The translations under genes were made by a program, and so were the position numbers. This document shows, one piece after another, positions 27,269 through 36,358 of a stretch of 64,000 bases of DNA (position 1 is the stretch's first letter; the number at the start of each line of letters is the position of its first letter). The DNA is from Pullilachnospira sp963929535 (GTDB lineage Bacteria; Bacillota; Clostridia; Lachnospirales; Lachnospiraceae), in contig CAWVIZ010000011.1 in the NCBI GenBank assembly GCA_963929535.1, forward strand, positions 293,405-357,404, read 5' to 3'. Below the pieces are notes generated by a model. The model was not told the DNA's origin, searched no databases, and saw only the letters and a list, made by a program, of their open reading frames with translations.

Positions 27269-27712
27269 TCATATTCCCAATATTTTTTTGATTTTCGCCA
27301 CATACCGCCTTGAAACGTAGGTTTTGGAATGGTTGATGAACTCCACACAGATGGTGCCGGTGAAATTCAGATCGAAATTCCGGACCTTGTTCAGATTGAT
27401 AATTTCGGAATTGGAAATACGGATGAACGAATCTGCGTTCAGACGCTCTTCAATTTCGTACAATCGGAACCGGACCGTATATTCCCCTTTTTCCGTCACG
27501 GCGTATACTTTTCCCGCATTTGCGTAGACCCGGATCAGATCTTCCGGCTGCAGGACTTCTACTTTTTCCTCTCTGCTGCCGGACAGAATCCGCGAGGGCT
27601 GCCCGGATAACCGGTTTACTATGGACTGGACTTCGTCGGTCATGGCAGCGGTGCGTATCAACACCCGGGGTTCCACACAGGAATGGTCAATTTTTATTTC
27701 CACCTGCATCAT
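27269..27712 (-). CDS. LytTR-domain DNA-binding regulator
   Basis: 147 residues. The C-terminal LytTR domain is clear: VLQPEDLIRVYANAGKVYAV, then FIRISNSEIINLNKV and YVSRRYVAKIKKILG. There is no receiver domain, so it is a stand-alone LytTR protein of the type paired with DUF3021. The ATG at 27712 (or 27709) follows GGGAGGA. It probably controls its own operon with the downstream membrane protein. Confidence 0.88.
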   Translation of the reverse strand: MMQVEIKIDHSCVEPRVLIRTAAMTDEVQSIVNRLSGQPSRILSGSREEKVEVLQPEDLIRVYANAGKVYAVTEKGEYTVRFRLYEIEERLNADSFIRISNSEIINLNKVRNFDLNFTGTICVEFINHSKTYVSRRYVAKIKKILGI

Positions 27713-27885
27713 GGCATCCTCCCTTCTATGTGCTGATTTTATTATAGGAAAACAGGGAAATGGATGCAATGGATTTTCCATAGTCGGTTGATTTGGGGAT
27801 ATAAGTGGTCACAAAGTTTCTAAACTGCCTCATTGCGGGGGAGATTGTAATTTACTATAATAAAGCCAAAGAGGAGGTGGCGGTT

Positions 27886-28368
27886 ATGGCGAATGAAGAA
27901 AAAAAGGATTTCAATGCGATGCTGCACAAGGATACCGGCATGCCGAAGGTGCAGCTTGTCACAGACGAAGCAACCATAAAAAAATACGGCGGTGAAAAAA
28001 TGTATTTTGCTCCGCCGACGGCGTATGACGCGATTATGAAATTAGTTCCCTGCGGAAAGGTTCTGACGGTCGGTGCGATCAGAGAGTATCTGGCAAAAAG
28101 TAATCATGCTGACTTCACAGATCCCATCACCGCAGGAATCTTTGTATCCATTGCGGCCTGGGCCAGCTATCAGCGGAAGGAAGATGAAACGCCGTACTGG
28201 CGGACGCTGAAATCCAATGGGGAATTGAATGCGAAATATCCCGGCGGGGTCGAGGCCCAGAAGGAAAAACTGGAGGCAGAGGGTCATACTGTTATTCAGA
28301 AGGGGCGTAAGAATATCCGGTATTACGTAAAAGATTATGAGCGCGTGCTTTTTGAACTGGAGCCGTAA
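27886..28368 (+). CDS. MGMT/alkyltransferase-like protein without the catalytic cysteine
   Basis: 160 residues. The C-terminal part matches the DNA-binding domain of O6-alkylguanine transferases: LVPCGKVLTVGAIREYLA, ITAGIFVSIAAWAS and PYWRTLKSNGEL. In the active enzymes the last motif is PCHR; here PYWR replaces it, so methyl transfer is not expected. Alkyltransferase-like proteins that lack the cysteine bind damaged bases and flag them for nucleotide excision repair. ATG at 27886 follows GAGGAGG. No repair gene is adjacent. Confidence 0.75.
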   Translation: MANEEKKDFNAMLHKDTGMPKVQLVTDEATIKKYGGEKMYFAPPTAYDAIMKLVPCGKVLTVGAIREYLAKSNHADFTDPITAGIFVSIAAWASYQRKEDETPYWRTLKSNGELNAKYPGGVEAQKEKLEAEGHTVIQKGRKNIRYYVKDYERVLFELEP

Positions 28369-28430
28369 GGGGACTGTTTACATGGAAACCGGAAAGAAAA
28401 TGACAGAAGTCCGGCCGGATGATATAATGA

Positions 28431-28709
28431 ATGGTAGCAATCCGGAACGGGCGTATTCCGCATACGGCGGGCCTTTTCCTGGGGCTGATGATTGTCGGTA
28501 TGATGCTTATTCCGTTTCTCGTCATTTTCGATTATTCTCTGCTGCTATCCTCCAGTATGTACGTGATCAGCGGCATATGGGAATTGGACAGAGCCGGAAA
28601 ACTTTCGGCAGCAAGGGCAGTTCTTCTGAGTGTCTGCCAGCTGTTGTTCGTGGCGGATGTTGTCTGCGCGGTGTATTTATACTGCAGATTTGGAAAAAGT
28701 TTTGGGTGA
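28431..28709 (+). CDS. Small membrane protein of unknown function
   Basis: 92 residues with three hydrophobic segments (about 13-33, 37-48 and 62-84) and a short cationic end. I do not recognise the family. The ribosome site is weak. A different frame beginning at 28382 has a better site (AAGGGG), so a frame break near the start is possible. It lies 9 bases before another small membrane protein, which supports a two-gene unit. Confidence 0.5.
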   Translation: MVAIRNGRIPHTAGLFLGLMIVGMMLIPFLVIFDYSLLLSSSMYVISGIWELDRAGKLSAARAVLLSVCQLLFVADVVCAVYLYCRFGKSFG

Positions 28710-28717
28710 GGGGATTT

Positions 28718-28930
28718 ATGGTATTAACTGTTTGTGTGGGAGTAGGATTTTGCGTAATCGGCATTTTCCTGTTCCTGAAACCGGATGTATATTGGAAACT
28801 TACAGAAAAATGGAAATCCTACCGGGCGGATGGGCCTTCCGATTTCTATATACTGAGTACAAAGTTTGGCGGCGCTATGTTTGTGCTGCTGGGAATCGTG
28901 ATGATGCTTCTTCCGTGGATTCTGGAGTAA
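28718..28930 (+). CDS. Small two-helix membrane protein (DUF6199-like)
   Basis: 70 residues with hydrophobic segments at 2-20 and 51-68 and a polar middle (KPDVYWKLTEKWKSYRADGPSDFY). The pattern of Trp, Lys and Pro-Ser-Asp between two helices resembles DUF6199 proteins. The function is unknown. ATG follows GGTGAGGGG. Confidence 0.6.
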   Translation: MVLTVCVGVGFCVIGIFLFLKPDVYWKLTEKWKSYRADGPSDFYILSTKFGGAMFVLLGIVMMLLPWILE

Positions 28931-28970
28931 AATTCCGGAGTGATTAAGAAGTGCAGAGGAGGGTTTAGAA

Positions 28971-29624
28971 ATGATTATCCGAAGAGAAGAGAAAGAAGAT
29001 ATTCGCGTTGTGGAGGAATTGATCCGCGACGCGTTCTGGAATGTTTATGGACCGGGGGCAACGGAACATTATGTGGCGCATCGGCTGAGATCCCATAAAG
29101 ATTTTGTGAAGGAACTGGATATGGTAGCCGAAGTGGATGGAAAGATTGTTGGCAGCATCATGTACACAGCTGCGAATCTGACCTGTGAGGATGGGAGAAA
29201 CGGAAAGAGTCTGACCTTTGGCCCACTGGCCGTTCATCCGGAGTATCAGAGAAAAGGAATCGGAAAAGCGCTGATTGAGACCACTTTTGAGACGGCGAAA
29301 GAAATGGGGTATGAGAGTGTGGTTATCTTTGGCAATCCGGGAAATTATGTAGCCAGGGGATTTGTCAGCTGCCGCAGGGTGAATGTCTGCACCGGCGATG
29401 GAATTTTCCCCACAGCCATGCTGGTGAAACCGCTGACAGATTGCGTCTTTGACGGGAAACGCTGGATATATACAGAAAGCAGCGCATATGAATTTGATCC
29501 GAAAGAGGCAGAGGCATATGACCGATCCTTTCCCTTCAAAGAAAAGAAGGTACTGCCCAGTCAGGAAGAATTTTATATTTATTCCCACTCCCGGATTTTT
29601 GATGATACAGAACAGGGCCGGTAA
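28971..29624 (+). CDS. GNAT-family N-acetyltransferase
   Basis: 217 residues. The GNAT core is visible as FGPLAVHPEYQRKGIGKALIETTF with the CoA loop Gln/Arg-x2-Gly-x-Gly, and GNPGNYVARGF later. It is longer than a single GNAT domain because about 60 C-terminal residues follow (YEFDPKEAEAYDRSFP), as in the YhbS-like group. ATG follows GAGGAGGG. The substrate is unknown. Confidence 0.88.
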   Translation: MIIRREEKEDIRVVEELIRDAFWNVYGPGATEHYVAHRLRSHKDFVKELDMVAEVDGKIVGSIMYTAANLTCEDGRNGKSLTFGPLAVHPEYQRKGIGKALIETTFETAKEMGYESVVIFGNPGNYVARGFVSCRRVNVCTGDGIFPTAMLVKPLTDCVFDGKRWIYTESSAYEFDPKEAEAYDRSFPFKEKKVLPSQEEFYIYSHSRIFDDTEQGR

Positions 29625-29656
29625 GCAAAGGAAAAATCCACGGGAATTGGAACGGG

Positions 29657-30328
29657 TTACAGATACTTTCGGATATTTTCCAGCACAATCCTGTAAGCAT
29701 TGGGATACAGATGGATGCCTTCCACCGTGAATTCTTTTTTCAGCCGGCCCTCTGCATCGGTAAGCCCCTCATTGACATCGATGAAGCGGCAGCCCAGTTC
29801 ACCGGCCAGCTGTTCCAGCATCTGGTTGGCCAGCCGGATATTCCTGTTGTTTCTTGTAACAAACCGGCCGGCCGCTTCTTCCGGTGTCATTTGCGGAGCG
29901 GAGACCGTCTCATTTACCGGATAATAGGCCATCACAGAAACCTGTGCCCGGGGCAGACGGCCGCGGATCTGTTCCAGGATCCGGCGGTAGTTGACCGCCA
30001 GATCCTCCGGACGGTAATCTGGACTTCCGATATCATTGGTGCCGATATTGATAAAAATCCGGGAGGGAAGCACTCCGAACACCATTTCCTCCATGGCGTG
30101 CAGCATATCCGTGGTAGTAAAGCCGCTGACGCCCCGGTTGTAGATGATCCGGTCCTCTCCGTTTGCCCAGAGCAGCTCCTGAACGGGAAACTGTTCCATC
30201 AGGGAAGAGCCGGTAAAGAGAATCTGTCCTTTTCTGGCATATTCGTTGAGAAGCCGGTAGGAATCCAGTTTCCGTCTCTGTTCACCGTCAATGTTCTGTT
30301 CCTGGTATTTTCTGTCTGCATCTGTCAT
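29657..30328 (-). CDS. SGNH/GDSL-family hydrolase
   Basis: 223 residues. Block I has the nucleophile in FTGSSLMEQFP, block II Gly in RGVSGFTT, block III INIGTNDIGS and block V the catalytic pair in EGIHLYPNAYR. There is no signal peptide, so it is cytoplasmic and probably an esterase or lipase-like deacylase. ATG at 30328 is preferred to 30352 because GAAGGAG lies at the correct distance from it. The next gene upstream on the strand ends 31 bases away. Confidence 0.85.
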   Translation of the reverse strand: MTDADRKYQEQNIDGEQRRKLDSYRLLNEYARKGQILFTGSSLMEQFPVQELLWANGEDRIIYNRGVSGFTTTDMLHAMEEMVFGVLPSRIFINIGTNDIGSPDYRPEDLAVNYRRILEQIRGRLPRAQVSVMAYYPVNETVSAPQMTPEEAAGRFVTRNNRNIRLANQMLEQLAGELGCRFIDVNEGLTDAEGRLKKEFTVEGIHLYPNAYRIVLENIRKYL

Positions 30329-30358
30329 GGACAGCATTCTCCTTCCTGACACAAATCT

Positions 30359-31354
30359 CTATTTCCTTTTCTGGTCGATCATCCGTTCAATCAGATCAAT
30401 GGTCTCCCGAATCCCATAATTGGCGCTGTTGATGCACAGATCGTAGCTTTCCGGTCTGCCCCAGCGTCCACCCGTATAGAAGTCGTAGTATTTCTTGTGC
30501 TGACGGTCCATCTGTTTTAAAAAGCGGGCGGCCTGCCGGAAATCCATATTTTTGGACGCCATGATCCGCTGGATACGGAGGGGGAAGGGTGCGCTGATGA
30601 ACAGGCTGATGTGAGGGATATGGTTATTGGCCAGGATCGAGTCCGCACATCGTCCCATGATCACACAGTCCTCTGTCCGTGCCAGATTACAGATCAGGTC
30701 GCTCATGTTGAAGAATACAGCGTCCTGTCTGGGAAGCCCATGGTAGCGGTTAAATTCACGGAGCCAGGTTTTCAGGCGGAAGGATCTTTTCCGGTATTTG
30801 TCAAAGTCCGCAAAGGGGTCGGTCTCTGCGTCGCTGACGGAACCTTTTTCCGCTTCCAGACGGTTCAGAACCCGATTGAAAATTTCCACGTCATAGTAAT
30901 TGATATGCAGTTCATCCGCCAGTTCAAAGCCGATATCGTTTCCGGCGCTTCCCTGAGTCCGGCTGATGCAGATGACCAGATGGTCATTTTCCGAAAGTTT
31001 CTTCCTGGCAGTGGGGTTCAGCTCGGCCCTGGAAAGATCCACAATGTCCACCTGGCCGAAGCTGTCCGGAAGCGTTTCGATTTCTCCCAGGATACTGTCA
31101 TATTCGGCCATCATCTGCGCCTTTGCCTCTTTATCGGGAATCGTCCGCGCCATGTTGCCGATCAGCGCCAGCTCACTTCTGAGAAGATGGCCGTCCGGTT
31201 TTGTGAGCATCAGCATACACAGATTCTGTACGGTGCTTTCCCTGTTGCCGGTGAAGGTTCTGCCCAGCGCAGAACCTACGCACTCATAAACCTTAACGTC
31301 CAGATCATAGATGCGGTTGGCAAGTTCCAAACATTTTTTCTCATTATCCTGCAT
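30359..31354 (-). CDS. Cytidylate kinase-like family protein
   Basis: 331 residues. The C-terminal two thirds resemble cytidylate-kinase-like proteins: the P-loop position ISRTQGSAGNDIGFELADEL, then YYDVEIFNR, and VIMGRCADSILAN with FISAPFPLRIQRIM. The P-loop has no Lys in the usual place, so activity as a canonical CMP kinase is doubtful. An N-terminal helical segment (~1-125) precedes it. The function is unknown. A GGAGGG site precedes the ATG. Confidence 0.75.
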   Translation of the reverse strand: MQDNEKKCLELANRIYDLDVKVYECVGSALGRTFTGNRESTVQNLCMLMLTKPDGHLLRSELALIGNMARTIPDKEAKAQMMAEYDSILGEIETLPDSFGQVDIVDLSRAELNPTARKKLSENDHLVICISRTQGSAGNDIGFELADELHINYYDVEIFNRVLNRLEAEKGSVSDAETDPFADFDKYRKRSFRLKTWLREFNRYHGLPRQDAVFFNMSDLICNLARTEDCVIMGRCADSILANNHIPHISLFISAPFPLRIQRIMASKNMDFRQAARFLKQMDRQHKKYYDFYTGGRWGRPESYDLCINSANYGIRETIDLIERMIDQKRK

Positions 31355-31369
31355 GTCTGTCTGCCCTCC

Positions 31370-32806
31370 TTATAAAAAGAATATCAATGTGTCCAATAAG
31401 AACAGTGGAATCAGAAATCCCAGCGACCAAAGCATATATCCGAAGAAAGACGGCATGGAGACACCGTTTTCATCGGAAATAGATTTCACCATGAAATTGG
31501 GGGCATTTCCGATATAGGTGTTGGCGCCCATAAACACCGCGCCGCAGGAAATCGCGGACAGCAGACGTGCCGGAACGGTTCCCAGACTGGTGGAGATTCC
31601 ACTGGAAAATCCGATGGCGCCCGCCGTGGTGAGAAATACCAGATAGGTGGGTGTATTGTCAAGAAAGCTGGACAGCGCTCCAGTGGCCCAGAAAAGTTGA
31701 TAAGGCTGATCCAGGCCCAGGCTGGGCCCCACCTGCTGCAGCATCATCAGCGCCGGCTGCATGGTGATGAAAATACCGATAAACAGCACCGCCACCTCCT
31801 GGATGGCTCCCCAGGTAAAATGGTTTCGCGTCCGGATCTCTTTTGGCGTTGTCTTAAAGGACAGGGCCGCAGCGGCCAGAATGATCACAATCTCGATAAC
31901 GGATGGAAGACTCAGGGTTACGTCTTTGAAAATATGGATGCCCAGAACATTTCCGGCGCCATCCTGGAAGACTTTCATTCCCGGCAGCACACCGCTCAGG
32001 ATAACAGCGCCCACGATCATCAGAAGAAAGAGGATATTGTGCAGGCCGTCAATACGGAACTGGGTTCCCGGCTTGCTGATATCCGGTTTCCTGCCTTCCG
32101 CGATATCCTTCCGGTACATGCGTTTGTCAACATGATAAAATACAAAGAGAAGAACCGCCATGTTGAATAAAAGCACCGGGAAAAGATGCAGGCTCCAGAA
32201 GAAGGGCACGCCGCGCATGAAGCCCATCAGCAGCGGCGGATCTCCGATGGGAGTCAGGATTCCGCCCATATTGGAAACCATGAAAATAAAGAAAACCATC
32301 ACATGGGCTTTCCGCCTTCTCCAGGAATTCATTTTCAGCACCGGGCGCACCATGAGCATACTGGCTCCCGTGGTACCGATACAGCTTGCCAGTAAGGTTC
32401 CCAGAGCCAGAAGCCCCACATTCACCCGGGGAGATCCCGCGAAATCCCCTTCCATAGTGATGTTTCCGGATACACAGAACAGGCCGAACAGCAGAATGAT
32501 AAAGGTCACATAATCGTTTACCGCACAATCCAGCACAGTTTCCGCCATTTCTCCAATCCCGTAGACAATGGAAAAGGGGATCATCATAGCCAGGATCCAG
32601 AGGATCACCACATGGGGCTTGTGCGCGTCCCACCATTCCCCCTTTACCAGCGGCATGACAGCAATACAGAGCAGCAGTCCCGCAAAGGGAATGCAAAGCC
32701 ACACAGGCACTGCGGCTCCACCGGTACTTTCCGCCGCCCGGACACTGACGGGAGTGATGAAAAATACCGAACAAAGAACACATAATAAAGTTGCAATTTT
32801 CTTCAA
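31370..32806 (-). CDS. NhaD-type sodium/proton antiporter (CitM/ArsB superfamily)
   Basis: About 478 residues with a signal peptide-like start (KKIATLLCVLCSVFFITPVSVRA) and 11-12 helices. Family marks include TTGASMLMVRPVLKMN, SNMGGILTPIGDPPLLMGFMRGVPFFW and FLDNTPTYLVFL, which are typical of NhaD antiporters. A TTG at 32806 is preferred as start because GGAGGTG lies 7 bases before it; the ATG at 32821 lies within that site. A TATAAT on the minus strand near 32832 is a plausible -10 box. It probably exports Na+ or Li+ in exchange for H+. Confidence 0.87.
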   Translation of the reverse strand: MKKIATLLCVLCSVFFITPVSVRAAESTGGAAVPVWLCIPFAGLLLCIAVMPLVKGEWWDAHKPHVVILWILAMMIPFSIVYGIGEMAETVLDCAVNDYVTFIILLFGLFCVSGNITMEGDFAGSPRVNVGLLALGTLLASCIGTTGASMLMVRPVLKMNSWRRRKAHVMVFFIFMVSNMGGILTPIGDPPLLMGFMRGVPFFWSLHLFPVLLFNMAVLLFVFYHVDKRMYRKDIAEGRKPDISKPGTQFRIDGLHNILFLLMIVGAVILSGVLPGMKVFQDGAGNVLGIHIFKDVTLSLPSVIEIVIILAAAALSFKTTPKEIRTRNHFTWGAIQEVAVLFIGIFITMQPALMMLQQVGPSLGLDQPYQLFWATGALSSFLDNTPTYLVFLTTAGAIGFSSGISTSLGTVPARLLSAISCGAVFMGANTYIGNAPNFMVKSISDENGVSMPSFFGYMLWSLGFLIPLFLLDTLIFFL

Positions 32807-33034
32807 AATCGTCACCTCCATAGCTATAGAAATTATAGCGTATCCGGAGTGGGAAATGCAAGAGGAATCCTTGCGCGTTCCTTCGGCGATGCCGTCCGGC
32901 GGCCACGGCAGGATCAGGCCGTCAAAGAAGAAACTGCTGTGATTTTTTTAAAGACCCGCACAAACAGACTGGCTGATCCGTTAAATAAGTGATGAAACTG
33001 TTGACAGATGCCGGAGAGGAAAGGAGGCCTGGGT

Positions 33035-33414
33035 ATGGATCTGGAACGGCAGTACGACTGTATCTACCGCTATTGTTATATGAAAACAGGGCATCCGGAG
33101 ACAGGATCCTGTCTGAGGACACGCTGATATCCGGAAACGGAATGGAGGGAGCAGAAAAGATCCAGAGGCCGCACAGGACAGAGGGAAATTCCGGTACAGG
33201 GGAGGACGCCCTGCTTTCGTCACTGCTTCTGGGACAGGCACTGGAACGTCTGGACGAGGAGGAAAGAGAGATCATCTTTCTCCGGTATGTAAATGAGCTG
33301 TCCGCAGCCCAGATCGGAGCTGTTCTGGGGATCTCCCGGTTTGCAGTGCACCGGAGACTGAAGCGGGGACTGGAGAGACTGAGACAGTGGATCAGAAAAG
33401 AGGATTTTCAATGA
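33035..33414 (+). pseudogene. Sigma-70-family RNA polymerase sigma factor, decayed
   Basis: ATG at 33035 follows a perfect AAAGGAGG and starts MDLERQYDCIYRYCYMKTGH, the normal beginning of sigma region 2. That frame stops after about 31 codons. Region 4 continues in another frame with ALERLDEEEREIIFLRYVNE and the helix-turn-helix LSAAQIGAVLGISRFAVHRRLK. Most of region 2 (the -10 binding helix) is absent, so an internal deletion plus a shift is likely. The full length would be about 160-180 residues. The gene would otherwise head the downstream ABC operon. Confidence 0.6.
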
Positions 33415-33537
33415 CGGCGGCCAGAGACAGAAAAACGCTGCCATTTGCGGGCGGCGGCAGTGATGCTGTGCGATCCTGTGAACGGCAGCAAAACCTGTTT
33501 TACAGAAAATTTTCCAGAACAGGAGGTGGATGGAAAT

Positions 33538-34266
33538 ATGAAAAGAAAAGAGAAGCAGCTGCAGGAGGCGCTGAAACGATTTTATGAAGCGCCTCCTCCG
33601 AAAGAAAAGGGTCGTTTTCTGGAGTTTCTTTCACAGGAACTGCCGTCCCCCGGGCCGGGGAGAGGGTCCTTTCTGAGGGTGCAGGCAGGGTATATTGGAA
33701 AGTGGAACTGGGGGATTTCCCTGGCGGTGCTGTTGGCCGGGATCTGGGCGGCGGACAGCGGCAGCCGGGAACTTTTTCAACTGATAGCCGCTGCGGTTCC
33801 GTTTTTGGCGCTGGCTCTGGCTGCGGAAACCGGCCGGTCGGCAAGATATGGAATGGAAGAACTGGAACTGGCAGCCAGATTTTCTCTGAAGGCAGTGGTG
33901 GCGGCCAGAATGGGAATCCTGGGTATCGGAAACCTGCTGCTTTTGGGAATCCTGATTCCTGTCTGGGGGGATTTGGAAGGAAATGGGCTGTGGCAGACAG
34001 GCTGTGCTCTTTTGATCCCTTATTTTCTGACCGCCTTCCTTCAACTGTGGGTGGTACGGAAATTTCGGGGATCGGAAAATATGTACGCGTGTTTTGGCAT
34101 CACAGTACTGGTCAGCGGACTTACGACCCTTCAGGAACAGATGGCGGTATGGACATTTCGGATACCTGGGGCGGTATGGGCGGCGCTGACAGTCCTTCTG
34201 GCAGCTATGGCTCTGCGGGAAAGCGCCAGGTATATCAAACAGGCGGAGGAATATGTATGGAACTGA
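33538..34266 (+). CDS. Membrane protein of unknown function in ABC operon
   Basis: 242 residues. A charged N terminus (MKRKEKQLQEALKRFYEAPPPKEKGRFLEF) is followed by six hydrophobic helices (about 57-75, 79-97, 124-145, 155-180, 195-215 and 218-235). This resembles proteins encoded between a sigma factor and ABC genes in Lachnospiraceae, perhaps acting as a membrane-bound anti-sigma or transporter partner. That role is inference. ATG at 33538 follows AGGAGG, and the stop overlaps the ATPase start. Confidence 0.7.
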   Translation: MKRKEKQLQEALKRFYEAPPPKEKGRFLEFLSQELPSPGPGRGSFLRVQAGYIGKWNWGISLAVLLAGIWAADSGSRELFQLIAAAVPFLALALAAETGRSARYGMEELELAARFSLKAVVAARMGILGIGNLLLLGILIPVWGDLEGNGLWQTGCALLIPYFLTAFLQLWVVRKFRGSENMYACFGITVLVSGLTTLQEQMAVWTFRIPGAVWAALTVLLAAMALRESARYIKQAEEYVWN

Positions 34267-34964
34267 GAATTGACCGATTGACAAAACAGTATAAGAATAA
34301 AATCGCGGTGGACCGGATATCTCTGACCCTGGGGCCGGGGGTATACGGCCTTCTGGGGGCCAACGGAGCGGGAAAGACTACTCTAATGCGGATGATCTGC
34401 GGCGTGCTGAAACCCACCGGAGGAACTGTCACCTTTCAGGGGCATGATGTGACTACAGAAGCCTACCGGAATACGCTGGGGTATCTGCCGCAGGATTTCG
34501 GATATTATCCCGGTTTTACCGGACTGGACTTTCTGGTGTATCTGGGGCTGCTGAAAGGGCTGGAAAAGCCCCGGGCGGCTGCCAGAAGCAGAGAACTGCT
34601 GAAACTGGTGGGACTTGAAGAAATGGGAAAAAAGAAAATCCGTACCTATTCAGGAGGGATGCGCCAGCGTCTGGGAATCGCTCAGGCACTGCTGAACAGA
34701 CCGAAACTTCTGGTGCTGGATGAACCCACGGCAGGGCTGGATCCCAGGGAACGGGTACGCTTCCGGAATCTGATCGCCCGGCTGGGAGAAGAGAATGTGG
34801 TGATCTTGTCCACTCATATTGTATCCGATGTGGAACAGATCGCAGACAAGATCCTGCTGATGAAGGAAGGACAGATGATTTACAGCGGCTCCTGCCAGGA
34901 GCTGGGAGAGGGACTGGAGCAGTTCTGTATGGAAATGCTGGGAGAGGAGGATATGCATGTATAA
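34257..34964 (+). CDS. ABC transporter ATP-binding protein
   Basis: 235 residues with Walker A GANGAGKTT, signature YSGGMRQRLGIAQAL, Walker B LLVLDEPTAGLDP and switch STHIVSD. It belongs to the multidrug/lantibiotic-type ABC-2 ATPases. The start overlaps the end of the preceding membrane protein, and its stop overlaps the permease start, so the three are translated together. Confidence 0.93.
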   Translation: MELRIDRLTKQYKNKIAVDRISLTLGPGVYGLLGANGAGKTTLMRMICGVLKPTGGTVTFQGHDVTTEAYRNTLGYLPQDFGYYPGFTGLDFLVYLGLLKGLEKPRAAARSRELLKLVGLEEMGKKKIRTYSGGMRQRLGIAQALLNRPKLLVLDEPTAGLDPRERVRFRNLIARLGEENVVILSTHIVSDVEQIADKILLMKEGQMIYSGSCQELGEGLEQFCMEMLGEEDMHV

Positions 34965-36144
34965 TTTTCGCGGGCTTGTGGGAATGGAATACCGGAAGCT
35001 TTTCCGGAAAAAGATCGTATGGGTAACCGTGGTGCTTTTGGCGGCGGTATGTCTGGTATCCGGACTTTCCGGACTGTTTGGAAGGTACTATGTAAATGGT
35101 GAACCCACGGATACGCATGCCAATATGCTGCGCACGGACAGCGCCTATGCCCGCAGCCTGTCGGGACGCCCCATCGATGACAGGCTGCTTCGGGAAATGC
35201 AGGAGGCTTACCGGAAAGTACCGGAGAATACGGAAATACCCTACTCAGCCACAGAGGAATATCAGAAATATGCCCGTCCTTACAGCGAGATCCATAACTT
35301 TGTCCTCCGGGTGGCGGGAAACTCCTGGGATACCATATCCCAGGCAGATCTGTATCAGCTCCGTCTGGCCGCGGTGGAGCAGGGATGGAAGCAGCTCCTG
35401 CTTACGGATGCGGAAAAGGGGTATCTGGAAAAACAGGAGGACAGCCTTGAGGTTCCCTTTGTCTACGGATATGATGACGGATACACCAATTACATGTCTC
35501 TGTTGTTTACCACGGGACTGCTGCTGCTTTTGGGGATCGCTGTCTGTGTGCCTCAGATCTTTTCCGAAGAATACAGCCGGAAAACGGATCAGCTGATCGC
35601 CAGCAGCCCTCTGGGGAAAAAACCGCTTTACCTGGCGAAAATTTTTACCGGTCTTACTTTCGGCCTGGGGCTGGCGCTTTTTCTGGCAGGCATTACCGCC
35701 GCCGCGGTATTCGCGGTATACGGAACGGACGGGTTTGAAACTGCCATCCAGCTGGATTATCCCGGCCTTTCCTGGAACATAACGGTGGGAGAAGCGGCGC
35801 TGATCCTTACAGGAATTTATCTGCTTTCCGCCCTTCTGCTGGGATCGGCGGCCATGCTGCTGTCCCAGTTGTTCCGGAGCAGTACGCCTGCCATGGCGGT
35901 TTTTCTGGGATATCTGCTGATGGTGGCGGTATTCAATATCCCGGAAGAATACAGGATACCTGCTCAGCTGTGGTCGTATTTCCCGACGGTATCCACCAAT
36001 CTGTCCAATGCATTTTCCCAGCGGCTGCTGGCAGTTGGCGATGTATTTCTGACAGGATGGCAGGTGGTAAGCCTTTTGTATCCGGCGGCTACAGCGGCGC
36101 TTTTGCTGGTGAACTACCGCAAATACCGGAAAATGCCCGGATGA
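34957..36144 (+). CDS. ABC transporter permease
   Basis: 395 residues. One N-terminal helix (~20-40) is followed by an outer domain of about 140 residues, then six helices from ~187 to 385 with FSEEYSRKTDQLIASSPLGKKPLYLAKI, the typical cytoplasmic coupling motif of ABC-2 exporters. It partners the ATPase overlapping by 8 bases. The substrate is unknown. It ends the operon headed by the decayed sigma gene. Confidence 0.87.
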   Translation: MYNFRGLVGMEYRKLFRKKIVWVTVVLLAAVCLVSGLSGLFGRYYVNGEPTDTHANMLRTDSAYARSLSGRPIDDRLLREMQEAYRKVPENTEIPYSATEEYQKYARPYSEIHNFVLRVAGNSWDTISQADLYQLRLAAVEQGWKQLLLTDAEKGYLEKQEDSLEVPFVYGYDDGYTNYMSLLFTTGLLLLLGIAVCVPQIFSEEYSRKTDQLIASSPLGKKPLYLAKIFTGLTFGLGLALFLAGITAAAVFAVYGTDGFETAIQLDYPGLSWNITVGEAALILTGIYLLSALLLGSAAMLLSQLFRSSTPAMAVFLGYLLMVAVFNIPEEYRIPAQLWSYFPTVSTNLSNAFSQRLLAVGDVFLTGWQVVSLLYPAATAALLLVNYRKYRKMPG

Positions 36145-36358
36145 CCCGGCGGTAGCTGCTGTTTGTGACCGGCGGAGAAATACGGGCTTTAAAAAATATT
36201 GTGATGTCTGCAGGGGTGTAATACTCGGTCTAAGACTGGAGGCGTGGAAGATGGAATGGTCATAAGAGCGGCTGCCGGGTTGGAATCTGCGGGAAACTGG
36301 GAGCAGATATAACACTCACCGGTGAGTAATTGCCTCCATATATCTATCAGGAAATATT

